Positions 52,608 to 61,454 of a stretch of DNA of 64,000 nucleotides are shown here, one piece after another. Position numbers and translations under genes: made by a program. Source of the DNA: Phycisphaerae bacterium. GTDB lineage: Bacteria > Chloroflexota > Anaerolineae > 4572-78 > J111. The notes beneath the pieces were generated by a model, which worked only from the letters and a program-made list of their open reading frames with translations, made no database searches and had not been told where the DNA came from. How positions within the stretch are numbered: the stretch's first letter is position 1; each line of letters starts with the position of its first letter. The DNA lies in contig JANQQF010000104.1 of assembly GCA_028285035.1 (NCBI GenBank), positions 28,070-92,069 on the forward strand. The letters are read 5' to 3'.

Positions 52608-53111
52608 CTACTCAACAATATACTTGCCCCAAACCGCCTTAGCCTCAGAATTGCCAATGGTGGCAATCGCTAGATAACGTGGCCGTTTGGGTTCTGATAG
52701 CATCTTCATATTGGCTTCAGAAGGAGTACGATTCCCTTTACGACCATTACATTTTTGACAAGCCGTGATTACATTTTCCCAGGTTGTTTTTCCGCCTCGA
52801 GACCGGGGGTGAATATGATCAACGGTTAAAAGTTTTCGAGGGGGCATAATGCCACAATATTGGCAGGTGTAATGATCACGGGTTAAGACGCCACGACGTG
52901 TGACAGGGAGAGCAACACGGCGGGGAATTTTCACATAGTAGACCAAGCGAATGACAAGCGGGCGCGGAATGCTAAAGTTTTCTGCTCGCAAATACGCTTT
53001 TGCTGTTTCAAGCAACTCAGCTTTCTCTTTCAACAAAAGAACAACTGCGCGTTTGACTGAGACTACACTTAAAGGTTCGTACGTTGCATTGAGAACTAAA
53101 ACGTCTCCCAC
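52608..53111 (-). CDS. HNH endonuclease family protein
   Basis: The 167-residue protein has CQYCG and CQKCNGRKG zinc knuckles flanking LTVDHIHPRSRGGKTTWENV, the HNH beta-beta-alpha-metal core. The N-terminal half (VLVLNATYEPLSVVSVKRAVVLL) is the conserved segment of stand-alone HNH proteins widespread in Chloroflexota, Actinobacteria and Cyanobacteria. The GTG start at 53111 follows GAGGCGG. The role is unknown. It is not obviously part of a restriction system, phage or intron here. Confidence 0.9.
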   Translation of the reverse strand: MGDVLVLNATYEPLSVVSVKRAVVLLLKEKAELLETAKAYLRAENFSIPRPLVIRLVYYVKIPRRVALPVTRRGVLTRDHYTCQYCGIMPPRKLLTVDHIHPRSRGGKTTWENVITACQKCNGRKGNRTPSEANMKMLSEPKRPRYLAIATIGNSEAKAVWGKYIVE

Positions 53112-53510
53112 AATGAACCGCCTCCGTTTTCGCTACTAGCCAGAAAGGTTTCCGGATTTATTTTCTTGGTATCAATTCACAACTATGTAAAGATTTGCCA
53201 AAATACTTAAGTAATTCGCAAAAAATGATCGAAAATATTTTCGCTATTCAAATTTTCGTTTTTTGCGAATACTTTTTCTAGTTTACTTAAAGTGCTATAT
53301 TTTGTGAGTATTATAACAAAGTCGAGTTTGAGGGTCAAATGGCCTCAATTTTAAGGGGGTCTGGCCCAATTTAGTTGCGCCTCGAAATGTTTGACTTCTT
53401 CACCAGAATAGGTTAAAAGTATTAAAGAATGGTGAAAAGATGCACAAACTCCCAAGGGAACAAAATATGTCTATTCAACATACTAATCTTAACACTTTAG
53501 GAGGACAACG
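53112..53510. other. Intergenic region with a large imperfect inverted repeat
   Basis: The 399-bp gap separates the divergent HNH and fbp genes. At 53209-53236 and 53252-53274 there are facing arms (AAGTAATTCGCAAAAA and TTTTTGCGAATACTT) that share the TTCGCAAAAA element with the region before the Lrp gene. No gene is visible. Confidence 0.55.
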
Positions 53511-54572
53511 ATGTCTGAAATAACAAGACCGAACAGCAAAATCACAACAATCGAGCGTCACATTCTGGATGTACAATCTTCCTTTCCAGATGCGACCGGG
53601 GACTTAACTGGTTTACTTTATGATATTGCAGTGGCTGGCAAGCTGATTGCAAGCCATACAACCCGAGCCGGGCTAGCTGATATTATCGGTAGTACAGGTA
53701 ACATCAATGTGCAGGGCGAGGAAGCACAAAAGCTGGACATTTACGCGCACCGTACAATTTTTCAGCTGACTGATCACACAGGTCGCTTGGCGGTTATGGG
53801 GTCCGAGGAAGAAGATGACCTCATCCCCATTCCAGAGCAATTTCCAATTGGTAAGTATGTGTTATTGTTTGACCCCCTCGATGGCTCATCAAATATTGAT
53901 TATAACGTTAGTGTGGGCACCATCTTCTCAATTTTCAAGCGGGTTACACCATTTGGTCGGCCAGGAACTCTTGAGGATGTATTACAGCCCGGCAACCAGT
54001 TAGTCGCCGCTGGCTACATCGTTTATGGTTCAAGCACAATTATGGTTTATACCACTGGGAACGGTGTCAATGGCTTCACATTGGACCCGACTATTGGTGA
54101 ATTCCTATTGTCCCATCCCGACATAAAATTGCCGGAGAAGCCAAAATATTACAGTGTCAATCAAGGCTATCACAATCGATGGTCAGAAGGTGTCAAGCGG
54201 TATACAAGCTGGCTTCAAGGTGAAGAGGGCGGGCCAAAGTCATATTCACAACGTTACATCGGCTCAATGGTTGCTGACATCCACCGTACGCTGTTAAGTG
54301 GCGGTATCTTCTACTATCCAGCAGATACTAAATCCCCACAGGGCAAGCTACGACTATTATACGAGGCAATGCCAATGAGCTTCATTATTGAGCAGGCTGG
54401 TGGGTATGCCTCAACAGGACGTGCCCCTCTGATGGATATCGTGCCTCAATCTCTTCACGAGCGAACACCACTGTATGTTGGAAATCGTGATTTAGTCGAA
54501 AAAGCAGAAGAGTTTATTGCCAAGTATGACTATGGTGAGCAGGAAAAACAAGAAGAAAAAGCTGAAGCGTAG
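53511..54572 (+). CDS. fbp: Fructose-1,6-bisphosphatase, class I
   Basis: The 353-residue enzyme has the metal-binding [20 protein letters not shown] motif, the substrate motifs [20 protein letters not shown] and [20 protein letters not shown], and [17 protein letters not shown] upstream. It hydrolyses fructose-1,6-bisphosphate in gluconeogenesis (or a Calvin cycle). The ribosome-binding site is GGAGGACAACG. It is monocistronic, ending at a strong hairpin. Confidence 0.95.
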   Translation: MSEITRPNSKITTIERHILDVQSSFPDATGDLTGLLYDIAVAGKLIASHTTRAGLADIIGSTGNINVQGEEAQKLDIYAHRTIFQLTDHTGRLAVMGSEEEDDLIPIPEQFPIGKYVLLFDPLDGSSNIDYNVSVGTIFSIFKRVTPFGRPGTLEDVLQPGNQLVAAGYIVYGSSTIMVYTTGNGVNGFTLDPTIGEFLLSHPDIKLPEKPKYYSVNQGYHNRWSEGVKRYTSWLQGEEGGPKSYSQRYIGSMVADIHRTLLSGGIFYYPADTKSPQGKLRLLYEAMPMSFIIEQAGGYASTGRAPLMDIVPQSLHERTPLYVGNRDLVEKAEEFIAKYDYGEQEKQEEKAEA

Positions 54573-54585
54573 TAACTAACAAATA

Positions 54586-54626
54586 TAAGAGTTGGGACGT
54601 TAATGGCATTAACGTCCCAACTCTTA
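54586..54626. terminator. Bidirectional terminator-like hairpin
   Basis: Perfect 20-nt arms (TAAGAGTTGGGACGTTAATG at 54586-54605, its complement at 54607-54626) lie between the convergent fbp and surface-protein genes. No long U-tract is present. The position suggests a shared stop. Confidence 0.75.
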
Positions 54627-54640
54627 CCGATTAATATCAT

Positions 54641-55735
54641 CTAATAAGATTGACGCTGCCGAAGCACCCCAAACATTGCACTCATCAGCAAAATCAACAA
54701 TACAAATCCGCCAGCAATCATTGCAAAATTGATCGAAAAGTCATCGCCCTGACCAGAGAGAGGGAGTTCAGCCGGTGTATTTGTTTCTTCAACGACATTC
54801 TCCGCATCTGTCACAGGTTCTGATACGTTGTCAGGCTCCTCTACAGCCGTCTCAACAGTATCGGGCTGAGTGGTGGTGGTCTCTGTTTCATCCGCAGGTA
54901 GTTCAACCAAGTCATTGTCACTTGAGGTAACAGTATCGACCTCGGCTTCTTCAACGTTTTCTGTAACTTCGGCAACCGTATCATCATTCGAGGCAACTGC
55001 TTCACCCTCGGTGGCTGGGGCAGCCTCTTCCAATACAGCCGTTTGCGCAGACGGAGGAGCGAAGACATTTGGAGTAGGGCCAATCAGGCTCACCTCATCA
55101 ATGTTAAAGAGACCCGAGCCTTCATCCACCCATTTTTTCCAACCCCGAATAAAAAGCGTAACTTGGTCTGACTGAGCAGTAATCGTTACATTAAAGGTAT
55201 CGAACTCATAATTTTGGGACTCTGGGTCAGCTAAGGGCTGCTCGTCCCAAGGCATTTCTTGCCAAGCATCTGGGCTGACTAGCTCCCAGGAAGAACCACC
55301 ACTTTGATCAATGGCATATTGAAGCCGATACCCATAGTTCGACTCCTCAATACTCCCTTCAGTTGATCGGATGAGGCCTTTGAGTGTCAATCGATATTGT
55401 TCACCAGCAACAACCGGAATTGTTTGATAAATTCCTGCATAACGGTCAAGGGTTAAACCATTTTTGATTTCAATCATCTGGGCGGTTTCGCCCTGAGGCA
55501 CAACCTTGGCCCAAGTATCAGGCTGCCAGCTAACTAAGGCGCTCCCATTGGAAAATGTTTGCCAGCCTGAGCCAACACCTCGCCCAGCATCAAACCCTGC
55601 TTCAAAATCTCCATTTGTGACAAGATTTTGAATATTGCTCGTCTGTTGAGAAAAGGCCGGGGCAGGTAAGTAGAACAAACCCACCAAGATGATAATCGTT
55701 ATAATCACACGAACACCAAGACTTTTCACGGTCAT
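54641..55735 (-). CDS. Secreted, C-terminally anchored protein with a carbohydrate-binding-like domain
   Basis: The 364-residue protein has a signal peptide (cleavage near AFS-QQ) and a beta-sandwich beginning NLVTNGDFEAGFDAG, with AGIYQTIPVVAGEQYRLTLK typical of CBM4/9-like jelly rolls. A long acidic Thr/Glu/Val-rich stalk follows, then LPLSG, a membrane helix and the basic tail RQRQSY. The ending resembles a sortase-type or archaeosortase-like sorting signal, though LPLSG departs from LPxTG. The ribosome-binding site is AGGAGG. It is probably displayed on the cell surface. Confidence 0.75.
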   Translation of the reverse strand: MTVKSLGVRVIITIIILVGLFYLPAPAFSQQTSNIQNLVTNGDFEAGFDAGRGVGSGWQTFSNGSALVSWQPDTWAKVVPQGETAQMIEIKNGLTLDRYAGIYQTIPVVAGEQYRLTLKGLIRSTEGSIEESNYGYRLQYAIDQSGGSSWELVSPDAWQEMPWDEQPLADPESQNYEFDTFNVTITAQSDQVTLFIRGWKKWVDEGSGLFNIDEVSLIGPTPNVFAPPSAQTAVLEEAAPATEGEAVASNDDTVAEVTENVEEAEVDTVTSSDNDLVELPADETETTTTQPDTVETAVEEPDNVSEPVTDAENVVEETNTPAELPLSGQGDDFSINFAMIAGGFVLLILLMSAMFGVLRQRQSY

Positions 55736-55830
55736 AATTCCTCCTCCTTATAAAGCTATACACATTATGACAACTTGACACATTTATTTTAGGCAAGGTT
55801 CATAATTATGTCAATATAATAGAGGCGATT

Positions 55831-57348
55831 CTAACGCCCCCAATGTCTCAAGCATTCGACAATGGCCCGAAGGGGTGTCCCGGTGCCACCTTTTGTCATA
55901 TAACTGCGGGGGGTTTGGGTATCTCCGCCGTGATAACTTGCATCACCGGCAATATCGATATGTGCCCAGGCCCAATCACCAACAAAATGGGCCAAAAATC
56001 GACCGCCAAGAATAGCGTGGCCATATCGACCGCCTGAATTTCTTATATCGGCATACTCGCTCTTAAGCTGTCGATCATAGGCCGGATCAAGCGGCATTCG
56101 CCACATCGGCTCGTTGACCCGCTGTCCAGCCGTAAACAAAGCATTGTAGAGGGTATCGTCATCACAAAATAGGGCGCTCGTTCGCTCGCCCAAAGCCACA
56201 ACTTTCCCCCCTGTCAATGTCGCCACATCAATCACGACCGCAGGATCAAATTTATCAGCATAACAGAGCGCATCTGCCAGAAGCATTCGTCCCTCAGCGT
56301 CCGTACTGACAATTTCAATGCTTACCCCATTCTTGGCAATAAAGACATCATCCGGTTTATAGGCGCGACTATCCACCATATTTTCGACTGAGGGCACTAA
56401 ACCGATCACGTGCAAAGGCAGGTTGAGCAAGGCCACGGCTCGCATTGCACCGATCACAGCCGCCGCCCCAGCCATATCCACTTTCATTCCTGGCATACCT
56501 TTTGCTGTTTTGAGAGTGTAGCCACCTGTGTCAAAGCTAACGCCTTTCCCCACCAGGATGATCGGTTGCCCTGCACTTTCCGGTTTGTGTTCCATAATCA
56601 CAAACTTAGATGGCTCTGCGGTGCCCTGAGCCACTGCCAACAAGGCATTCATCTCTTCAGCCTTCATTTCATCCTCATCCAAAATCTGGCAGGAAAGGCC
56701 CACATCTGCACACATTTCCGCCGCAGTGTTTGCAATATGGGTTGGCGTGGCTAAGTTACTGGGTTGATTTGTCAGAGTTCGGGCCAAGTAAACACTCTCC
56801 GCAATGATTTGCCCGGCTTTAGCCCCAGTTGAAAGCCCATCCATTTTATCAGCATCGAATTCAACCACAGTGAATGACTCGAGCGGATGACTTTCCTCCG
56901 ATTTTTTAGCTCGTGGGGCATCATATTTATACAAAGCCAACAGGCTGCCCTCAACCATAGCTTGTGTAGCTACCTCAATATCAACCCCATCAATCCCACC
57001 CCCATGTACAATTGTTGCTACTTTGGCCACACCTAAAGCATTCACTTTCTTTATAGCAGAGGCGGAAACTTCTCGAATGACCTCGGTATTAAATTTCTCA
57101 GCCTGTCCCAAACCCACAATCATGACTCTTGGTGCAGTTAGTGCTCCCTGCGTGTAAAGCACCACAATCTCACCAAGCTTGCCTCGTAAATCACCAATCT
57201 CAATCAAGTTGGTGATGGCTCCATTTAAAGCTTTATCGATTGATCCTGTTGCCCCAGCAGGCTCAGTAACATCTTGAAATAAGTTAACAATGATGAGATC
57301 GGCCTCAATCGTTGTTATGTCAGCATTTTTGGTTTCAATACGAATCAT
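55831..57348 (-). CDS. pepA: Leucyl aminopeptidase (M17 family)
   Basis: The 505-residue enzyme has the M17 metal and catalytic motifs VGKGVSFDTGGYTLK, MKVDMAGAAAVIGAM and STDAEGRMLLADAL (family consensus NTDAEGRL), plus the C-terminal GHAILGGRFLAHFVGDWAWAHID-type segment. It releases N-terminal residues in the cytosol. The first residue of NTDAEGR is Ser here, a mild deviation. The gene stands alone between hairpin-bounded neighbours; the ribosome-binding site is weak. Confidence 0.93.
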   Translation of the reverse strand: MIRIETKNADITTIEADLIIVNLFQDVTEPAGATGSIDKALNGAITNLIEIGDLRGKLGEIVVLYTQGALTAPRVMIVGLGQAEKFNTEVIREVSASAIKKVNALGVAKVATIVHGGGIDGVDIEVATQAMVEGSLLALYKYDAPRAKKSEESHPLESFTVVEFDADKMDGLSTGAKAGQIIAESVYLARTLTNQPSNLATPTHIANTAAEMCADVGLSCQILDEDEMKAEEMNALLAVAQGTAEPSKFVIMEHKPESAGQPIILVGKGVSFDTGGYTLKTAKGMPGMKVDMAGAAAVIGAMRAVALLNLPLHVIGLVPSVENMVDSRAYKPDDVFIAKNGVSIEIVSTDAEGRMLLADALCYADKFDPAVVIDVATLTGGKVVALGERTSALFCDDDTLYNALFTAGQRVNEPMWRMPLDPAYDRQLKSEYADIRNSGGRYGHAILGGRFLAHFVGDWAWAHIDIAGDASYHGGDTQTPRSYMTKGGTGTPLRAIVECLRHWGR

Positions 57349-57508
57349 CTTAAGTTTTAGCGCTCCTGTGAAATAAACTCAATAATGCAAGTAAACATCT
57401 CTACCATGATAAATTAGACATTTAGCATTCACATTTGGTTTCATAGTAACTCTCAACGAGGCATTGGGTTATTATCAATGTTGAGATTTTGTATGCTACC
57501 ACAAAAAA

Positions 57509-57537
57509 GGGAAATGCCTAATAAATAGACATTTCCC
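57509..57537 (-). terminator. Intrinsic terminator of the winged-helix gene
   Basis: GGGAAATG (57509-57516) pairs with CATTTCCC (57530-57537). On the minus strand it is followed by TTTTTTG, 33 nt after the regulator stop. Confidence 0.8.
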
Positions 57538-57569
57538 TTGGATAGCTTATTAAATTATACAGTTAGCAA

Positions 57570-58274
57570 TCAGGCCCACTGCATCTGTTGCATAGCATCA
57601 TTCAAGAAACCAGACAGTTTCAAGATACTTTCATCACTCATTTCAGTTAATTGGGTTTGGAAGCGACGGGTGTGGGTTAATAATGTTTCAGAAAGGGAGG
57701 TGTCAGCGGACTCATTGGTCATAACCGAGGATAAGCTCAGGCCGGCTAAGGTAGCCAAGCCCATTTGACCACGTTCTTTAACAATGCTCGTTAGGGCCAT
57801 TGAGGGGTTTTTCGGACGTATATGTTCAAGATTGAGCAAGAATACGGAAATCATTTCGGCACAATAGTTTAGCGAGTTTTTAGCATCCGGTAATTTGGAT
57901 AATGACTCGTTCAGTGCCTCAGCGGGGTTCAAACTACGTGCCTCTTCAAGCTGAGACAATATCCGGCGTTTAACAGATTGCCAGTCACTACTATTACGAA
58001 CCTCTTCACGCAATTGAGTTAAAAATTGGGCGGCTTTGTTGGTGGGGTAAAAGACAACCTGTGATCGGCCAGGCCCAGCTTGATTATCACTTAATACATA
58101 TGAAGAGGCAGCAACCCCCTTCTCTTCAAGCACTTTGAGCATATCATAAGCCGAGAATTTGTTCACCCCCAGTTTGTCTGCGACAATGGAGTAATGAACG
58201 GGACCTTTTAAATCACGATAAAGTTCAAATAAATTATCCAAAAATGTTTGTTGACGTGGCGTTAGCTTTAGCAT
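57570..58274 (-). CDS. Winged-helix transcriptional regulator divergent from fabF
   Basis: The 234-residue protein starts MLKLTPRQQTFLDNLFELYRD and contains a winged helix (VHYSIVADKLGVNKFSAYDMLKVLEEKGV, about 25-55) and a wing (SSYVLSDNQAGPGRSQVVFYPT). The C-terminal part is all-helical. ATG 58274 has AAGGAA upstream; a longer in-frame start at 58352 is unlikely. A perfect inverted repeat lies between it and fabF, so control of fatty-acid synthesis is possible, but I know of no characterised homologue. Confidence 0.75.
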   Translation of the reverse strand: MLKLTPRQQTFLDNLFELYRDLKGPVHYSIVADKLGVNKFSAYDMLKVLEEKGVAASSYVLSDNQAGPGRSQVVFYPTNKAAQFLTQLREEVRNSSDWQSVKRRILSQLEEARSLNPAEALNESLSKLPDAKNSLNYCAEMISVFLLNLEHIRPKNPSMALTSIVKERGQMGLATLAGLSLSSVMTNESADTSLSETLLTHTRRFQTQLTEMSDESILKLSGFLNDAMQQMQWA

Positions 58275-58348
58275 AATTTTTTCCTTAAACAAAAAAGCCC
58301 ATAAAAAACCAAAATATATCCCGATTGTACCCGTATCTCGCAGCCTTG

Positions 58349-58368
58349 TCAATTCCCATGTGAATTGA
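58349..58368. promoter_or_regulatory. Inverted repeat in the regulator-fabF intergenic region
   Basis: TCAATTC-CCATGT-GAATTGA is a perfect 7-6-7 repeat, 75 bp upstream of the winged-helix gene and 151 bp before fabF. It is a candidate operator for the divergent pair. Confidence 0.5.
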
Positions 58369-58518
58369 AATATTATGCGAATAGAATTATGCTCATTTTT
58401 TGGTCTTTTGGTAAAGTTTTTTGCCTCTCACGCAAAACTATCTACAATTCAGTCAGTACTAATTTCGTTAGAAGTCAATCTATATAAGATTGAGGACCCG
58501 AAGGAGGAACCTTAGAAT

Positions 58519-59778
58519 ATGTTTACGAATGGAAATCGACGCCGTGTGGTTGTAACCGGTATGGGTATGGTTAGTCCATTAGGTAACACGCTTGAAGCGA
58601 GTTGGGACGGGATGATGAACGGTCTTTGTGGCGTTGAACCCATCACAAAATTTGATACAACAGATTTCCCCTGTACGATTGCGGCGCACGTCAAAGATTT
58701 CGATCCCCTTGATTATTTAGACAAGCGTGATGCCCGACGTATGGCCCGCTTTTTACATTTCGCAATGGCCGCCTCACAAGAAGCGATCGCCCAAGCGGAA
58801 ATTGATTTCGAAAAAGAAGACACGACCCTAGTTGGTGTTGAAGTCGGGAGTGCGATTGGTGGGGCAGATGTCGTTGAAGAGCAGCGGATGATTTTAGCCG
58901 AAAAAGGGGCTAAAAAAATCAATCCGACGGCTATTCCGGCCCTACTCATCAACATGCCCGGTTGTTTCATTGCCATCAAAAATAATCTACGCGGCCCAGT
59001 AAACGCCTCAGTCACGGCCTGTGCAACAGGTATCTCCGGCATTGGTGAAGGAATGCGCCGGATTGTTTGGGGCGACGCTGATGTCATGCTCGTCGGCGGC
59101 ACCGAAAGCGCCATCACCCCCGTAACGGTTGGTGCCTTTGGTCGTTTGACGGCTTTGTCTAAACGCAATGATACACCACAAAAATCGATTACTCCGTTTG
59201 ATGCCGAACGTGATGGGACCGTTGTTGGTGAGGGAGCTGGGGTCATGATCATCGAGAGCCTGGAGCACGCACAAGCCCGTGGCGCGAATATTTTGGCTGA
59301 AATCAAAGGGTATGCCCTAACCAGCGACGCGTACCACGTATCTTCACCGCGAGATGACGGAAGTGGCGCAGCGAGCGCTATGTCCAAAGCTCTCAAGGAT
59401 GCTCGCATCGGCCCCGCCGACGTCGACTACATCGCCGCCCACGGTACAGGCACACCGATGAACGACTCCATTGAAACTAAGGCTATCAAAACGGTTTTTG
59501 GTGAAACAGCCTATGATACCCCTGTCAGTTCCATCAAAAGCATGACGGGACACACGTTAGGGGCAGCTGGCGCGTTGTCAGCCATCGCAGCTATCAAAGC
59601 GATGCACACCGGCTACATTCCGCCCACTATCAATCTGGACACCCCTGATCCGGCCTGTGATTTAGATTATGTTCCTAATACACCGCGACAGGCACCCGTT
59701 AACATCGCCATTGCCAATGGTTTTGGCTTTGGCGGACAAAATGCAACCGTCGTCCTGCAAAAGTGGGAAGAGGCATAA
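58519..59778 (+). CDS. fabF: Beta-ketoacyl-ACP synthase II
   Basis: The 419-residue condensing enzyme has the catalytic triad: Cys in VTACATGI (about 168), His in AAHGTGTPMND (about 310) and His in SMTGHTLGAAGA (about 346). GFGFGGQNA is near the C-terminus. It elongates malonyl-ACP-derived chains in fatty-acid synthesis. The ribosome-binding site is AAGGAGG. It stands apart from other fab genes and is divergent from the winged-helix regulator. Confidence 0.95.
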   Translation: MFTNGNRRRVVVTGMGMVSPLGNTLEASWDGMMNGLCGVEPITKFDTTDFPCTIAAHVKDFDPLDYLDKRDARRMARFLHFAMAASQEAIAQAEIDFEKEDTTLVGVEVGSAIGGADVVEEQRMILAEKGAKKINPTAIPALLINMPGCFIAIKNNLRGPVNASVTACATGISGIGEGMRRIVWGDADVMLVGGTESAITPVTVGAFGRLTALSKRNDTPQKSITPFDAERDGTVVGEGAGVMIIESLEHAQARGANILAEIKGYALTSDAYHVSSPRDDGSGAASAMSKALKDARIGPADVDYIAAHGTGTPMNDSIETKAIKTVFGETAYDTPVSSIKSMTGHTLGAAGALSAIAAIKAMHTGYIPPTINLDTPDPACDLDYVPNTPRQAPVNIAIANGFGFGGQNATVVLQKWEEA

Positions 59779-59818
59779 AAGCTAGCTTTTTGTGGACAAA
59801 ACATAGAGCCACACCTTC

Positions 59819-59887
59819 GTCCACAGATCAGCACAGATACTCAATAGATGCTCATCGATTTGAGATAATCTGTGTCTATCTGTGGAC
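59819..59887. repeat. Palindromic repeat (CCACAGAT type)
   Basis: GTCCACAGAT (59819-59828) pairs with ATCTGTGGAC (59878-59887), and GCACAGAT with ATCTGTGT inside. Such CCACAGAT...ATCTGTGG units are common dispersed repeats. It fills part of the 325-nt gap after fabF and may act as its terminator (CTTTTTACGGG follows). Confidence 0.7.
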
Positions 59888-60044
59888 TTTTTACGGGTTT
59901 TAAGTTACCCTCTTAGAGAGCATCAAATATATCTAAGAGATATCTACCTTAAATCTGTATTAGCAAAATTACCACAACTTTCATAAAAGCCGAACTGAGA
60001 CTAGGTTCGACATTCAGCTATGAAAATTATCCAACTTCTATAAC

Positions 60045-60077
60045 GCAGGTAGCCTTCAGGCTCCACTTAACACCTGC
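60045..60077 (+). other. Leader hairpin before the homocitrate synthase gene
   Basis: GCAGGT (60045-60050) pairs with ACCTGC (60072-60077), with an inner AGCC-TTCA-GGCT stem. It ends 26 nt before the ATG at 60104 and just before AAGGGAG. It could influence translation, but it resembles no known riboswitch. Confidence 0.4.
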
Positions 60078-60103
60078 TATGCTAATTTTCAAGGGAGCGT
60101 ACT

Positions 60104-61444
60104 ATGACAAATCCTTTTCTCTTTAAACATTATCAACCTCGCCCTCTCGAAATTATTGACACCACCTTACGAGAAGGCTCCCAAAGCTCTCTTCTCCACG
60201 ATCATTACAAGTACTTTTTTAATCAACAGGATAAGATGGAAATTGTTCGAGCCTTGATCGTGTTTGGGGTTAAATTCATCGAAACATTTGCGCCTGTGGT
60301 TAGTGGTCAGGAAAAAGATGATTTTGCTGCCATCAAATCGGTGCGAGATGAACTGATTATGCAGAAGGGCTACACCTTTCTCCTCGCGCACGTCCGCTGT
60401 CATCCCGATGACGTTGCCTCCGCCATTGAGGCTGGGGCTGATGGTCTCAACCTTTACATTCGATTTTCCGACACCTCTAATTACACCCACGGGAAAGATC
60501 TCCCTACCATTATAAAAAGTGCTCGTAAGTTATTGGAGGAGATTCGACGCGACCACCCTGATCTCATTTTACGATTTAGCGGTGAAGATGCCTTTCGCAC
60601 CTCCGAGGAAAATCTATTTCGGGTATATGATGAGGTGGCCCCATTCCTTGATCGATTGGGAACCCCGGACACCGTTGGTGTGGCCACTCCAACCAGCGTG
60701 GCCCAGCGCATTAAGGTGCTGCGGGAACGATACCCAAAGGTTGATTTAGAAGGGCATTTCCACGATGATCGCAGCTTTGCCATTGTCAACCCTCTAGAGG
60801 CAATCAACAATGGAATGCGTTACATCAACACCACCTTATTAGGCATTGGGGAACGCTCTGGCATCACCTCAATGACTGGCCTGCTCTTCAACCTTTATAT
60901 CGACAAAGCCTACGACCATCTCGAAGGGTACAATCTCCGGGGGTCGTATCCCATCAATGTAATGTTCGCGTCAAAACTTAAAAAGCTGGTTCCTTCAAAA
61001 GAGCCTGTCAGTTTGACCAACCGCACCCACTTAGCGGGGGTCCACCAAAAAGCGATGCTCAACCACGCCTCAACCTATGAAGCCTTTCCGCTCGATCAGT
61101 TTGGCGTATCCGAGTCAGAAATTTTACTGGGGCCATTGAGTGGCTGGAACATCGTTCACTACTTCCTCAAAGAGATCAAGTATTTTAACATTGACGAAAG
61201 CACCGCTCGAGAAATCGCGGGTGTATTCAAAGAACGAGTCTATCAAATTGGGCCAAATGACTCACCCACCGAAATTTTGGTTGATATCGCCGAAAATGAA
61301 TTTGGTCTAAGTCGCCTGTCTGTTCCCGAGCGCTTTAAAGATAACATTTTCCAACGAATGGATGACTCAACCAAAGCGCAGGCGGTTGAGGCTGAGGTCG
61401 AGGCAGTTGAAGCACGGCGGGATGAAACGGTAAGTTTGAAATAA
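60104..61444 (+). CDS. Homocitrate synthase (LysS/LYS20-like)
   Basis: The 446-residue DRE-TIM metallolyase has the signature DTTLREGSQ, the metal-binding [14 protein letters not shown], and [16 protein letters not shown]. The last matches the ER(T/S)GITPLGG signature of homocitrate synthases better than the ERAGN of 2-isopropylmalate synthases. The aconitase-family genes follow 10 nt and about 1.4 kb later, matching the next step (homocitrate to homoisocitrate). 2-Isopropylmalate or citramalate synthase remains possible. The ribosome-binding site is AAGGGAG. Confidence 0.85.
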   Translation: MTNPFLFKHYQPRPLEIIDTTLREGSQSSLLHDHYKYFFNQQDKMEIVRALIVFGVKFIETFAPVVSGQEKDDFAAIKSVRDELIMQKGYTFLLAHVRCHPDDVASAIEAGADGLNLYIRFSDTSNYTHGKDLPTIIKSARKLLEEIRRDHPDLILRFSGEDAFRTSEENLFRVYDEVAPFLDRLGTPDTVGVATPTSVAQRIKVLRERYPKVDLEGHFHDDRSFAIVNPLEAINNGMRYINTTLLGIGERSGITSMTGLLFNLYIDKAYDHLEGYNLRGSYPINVMFASKLKKLVPSKEPVSLTNRTHLAGVHQKAMLNHASTYEAFPLDQFGVSESEILLGPLSGWNIVHYFLKEIKYFNIDESTAREIAGVFKERVYQIGPNDSPTEILVDIAENEFGLSRLSVPERFKDNIFQRMDDSTKAQAVEAEVEAVEARRDETVSLK

Positions 61445-61454
61445 AAGAGGAATG

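Noticed and set aside
52608..53111. HNH protein as part of a restriction system, phage or intron
   Set aside because: No methylase, phage gene or intron structure is nearby, and the protein belongs to a common stand-alone HNH group.
58713..59408. 231-codon minus-strand frame overlapping fabF
   Set aside because: Antisense shadow of a highly conserved gene, with no start context and Ser/Arg/Pro-rich translation.
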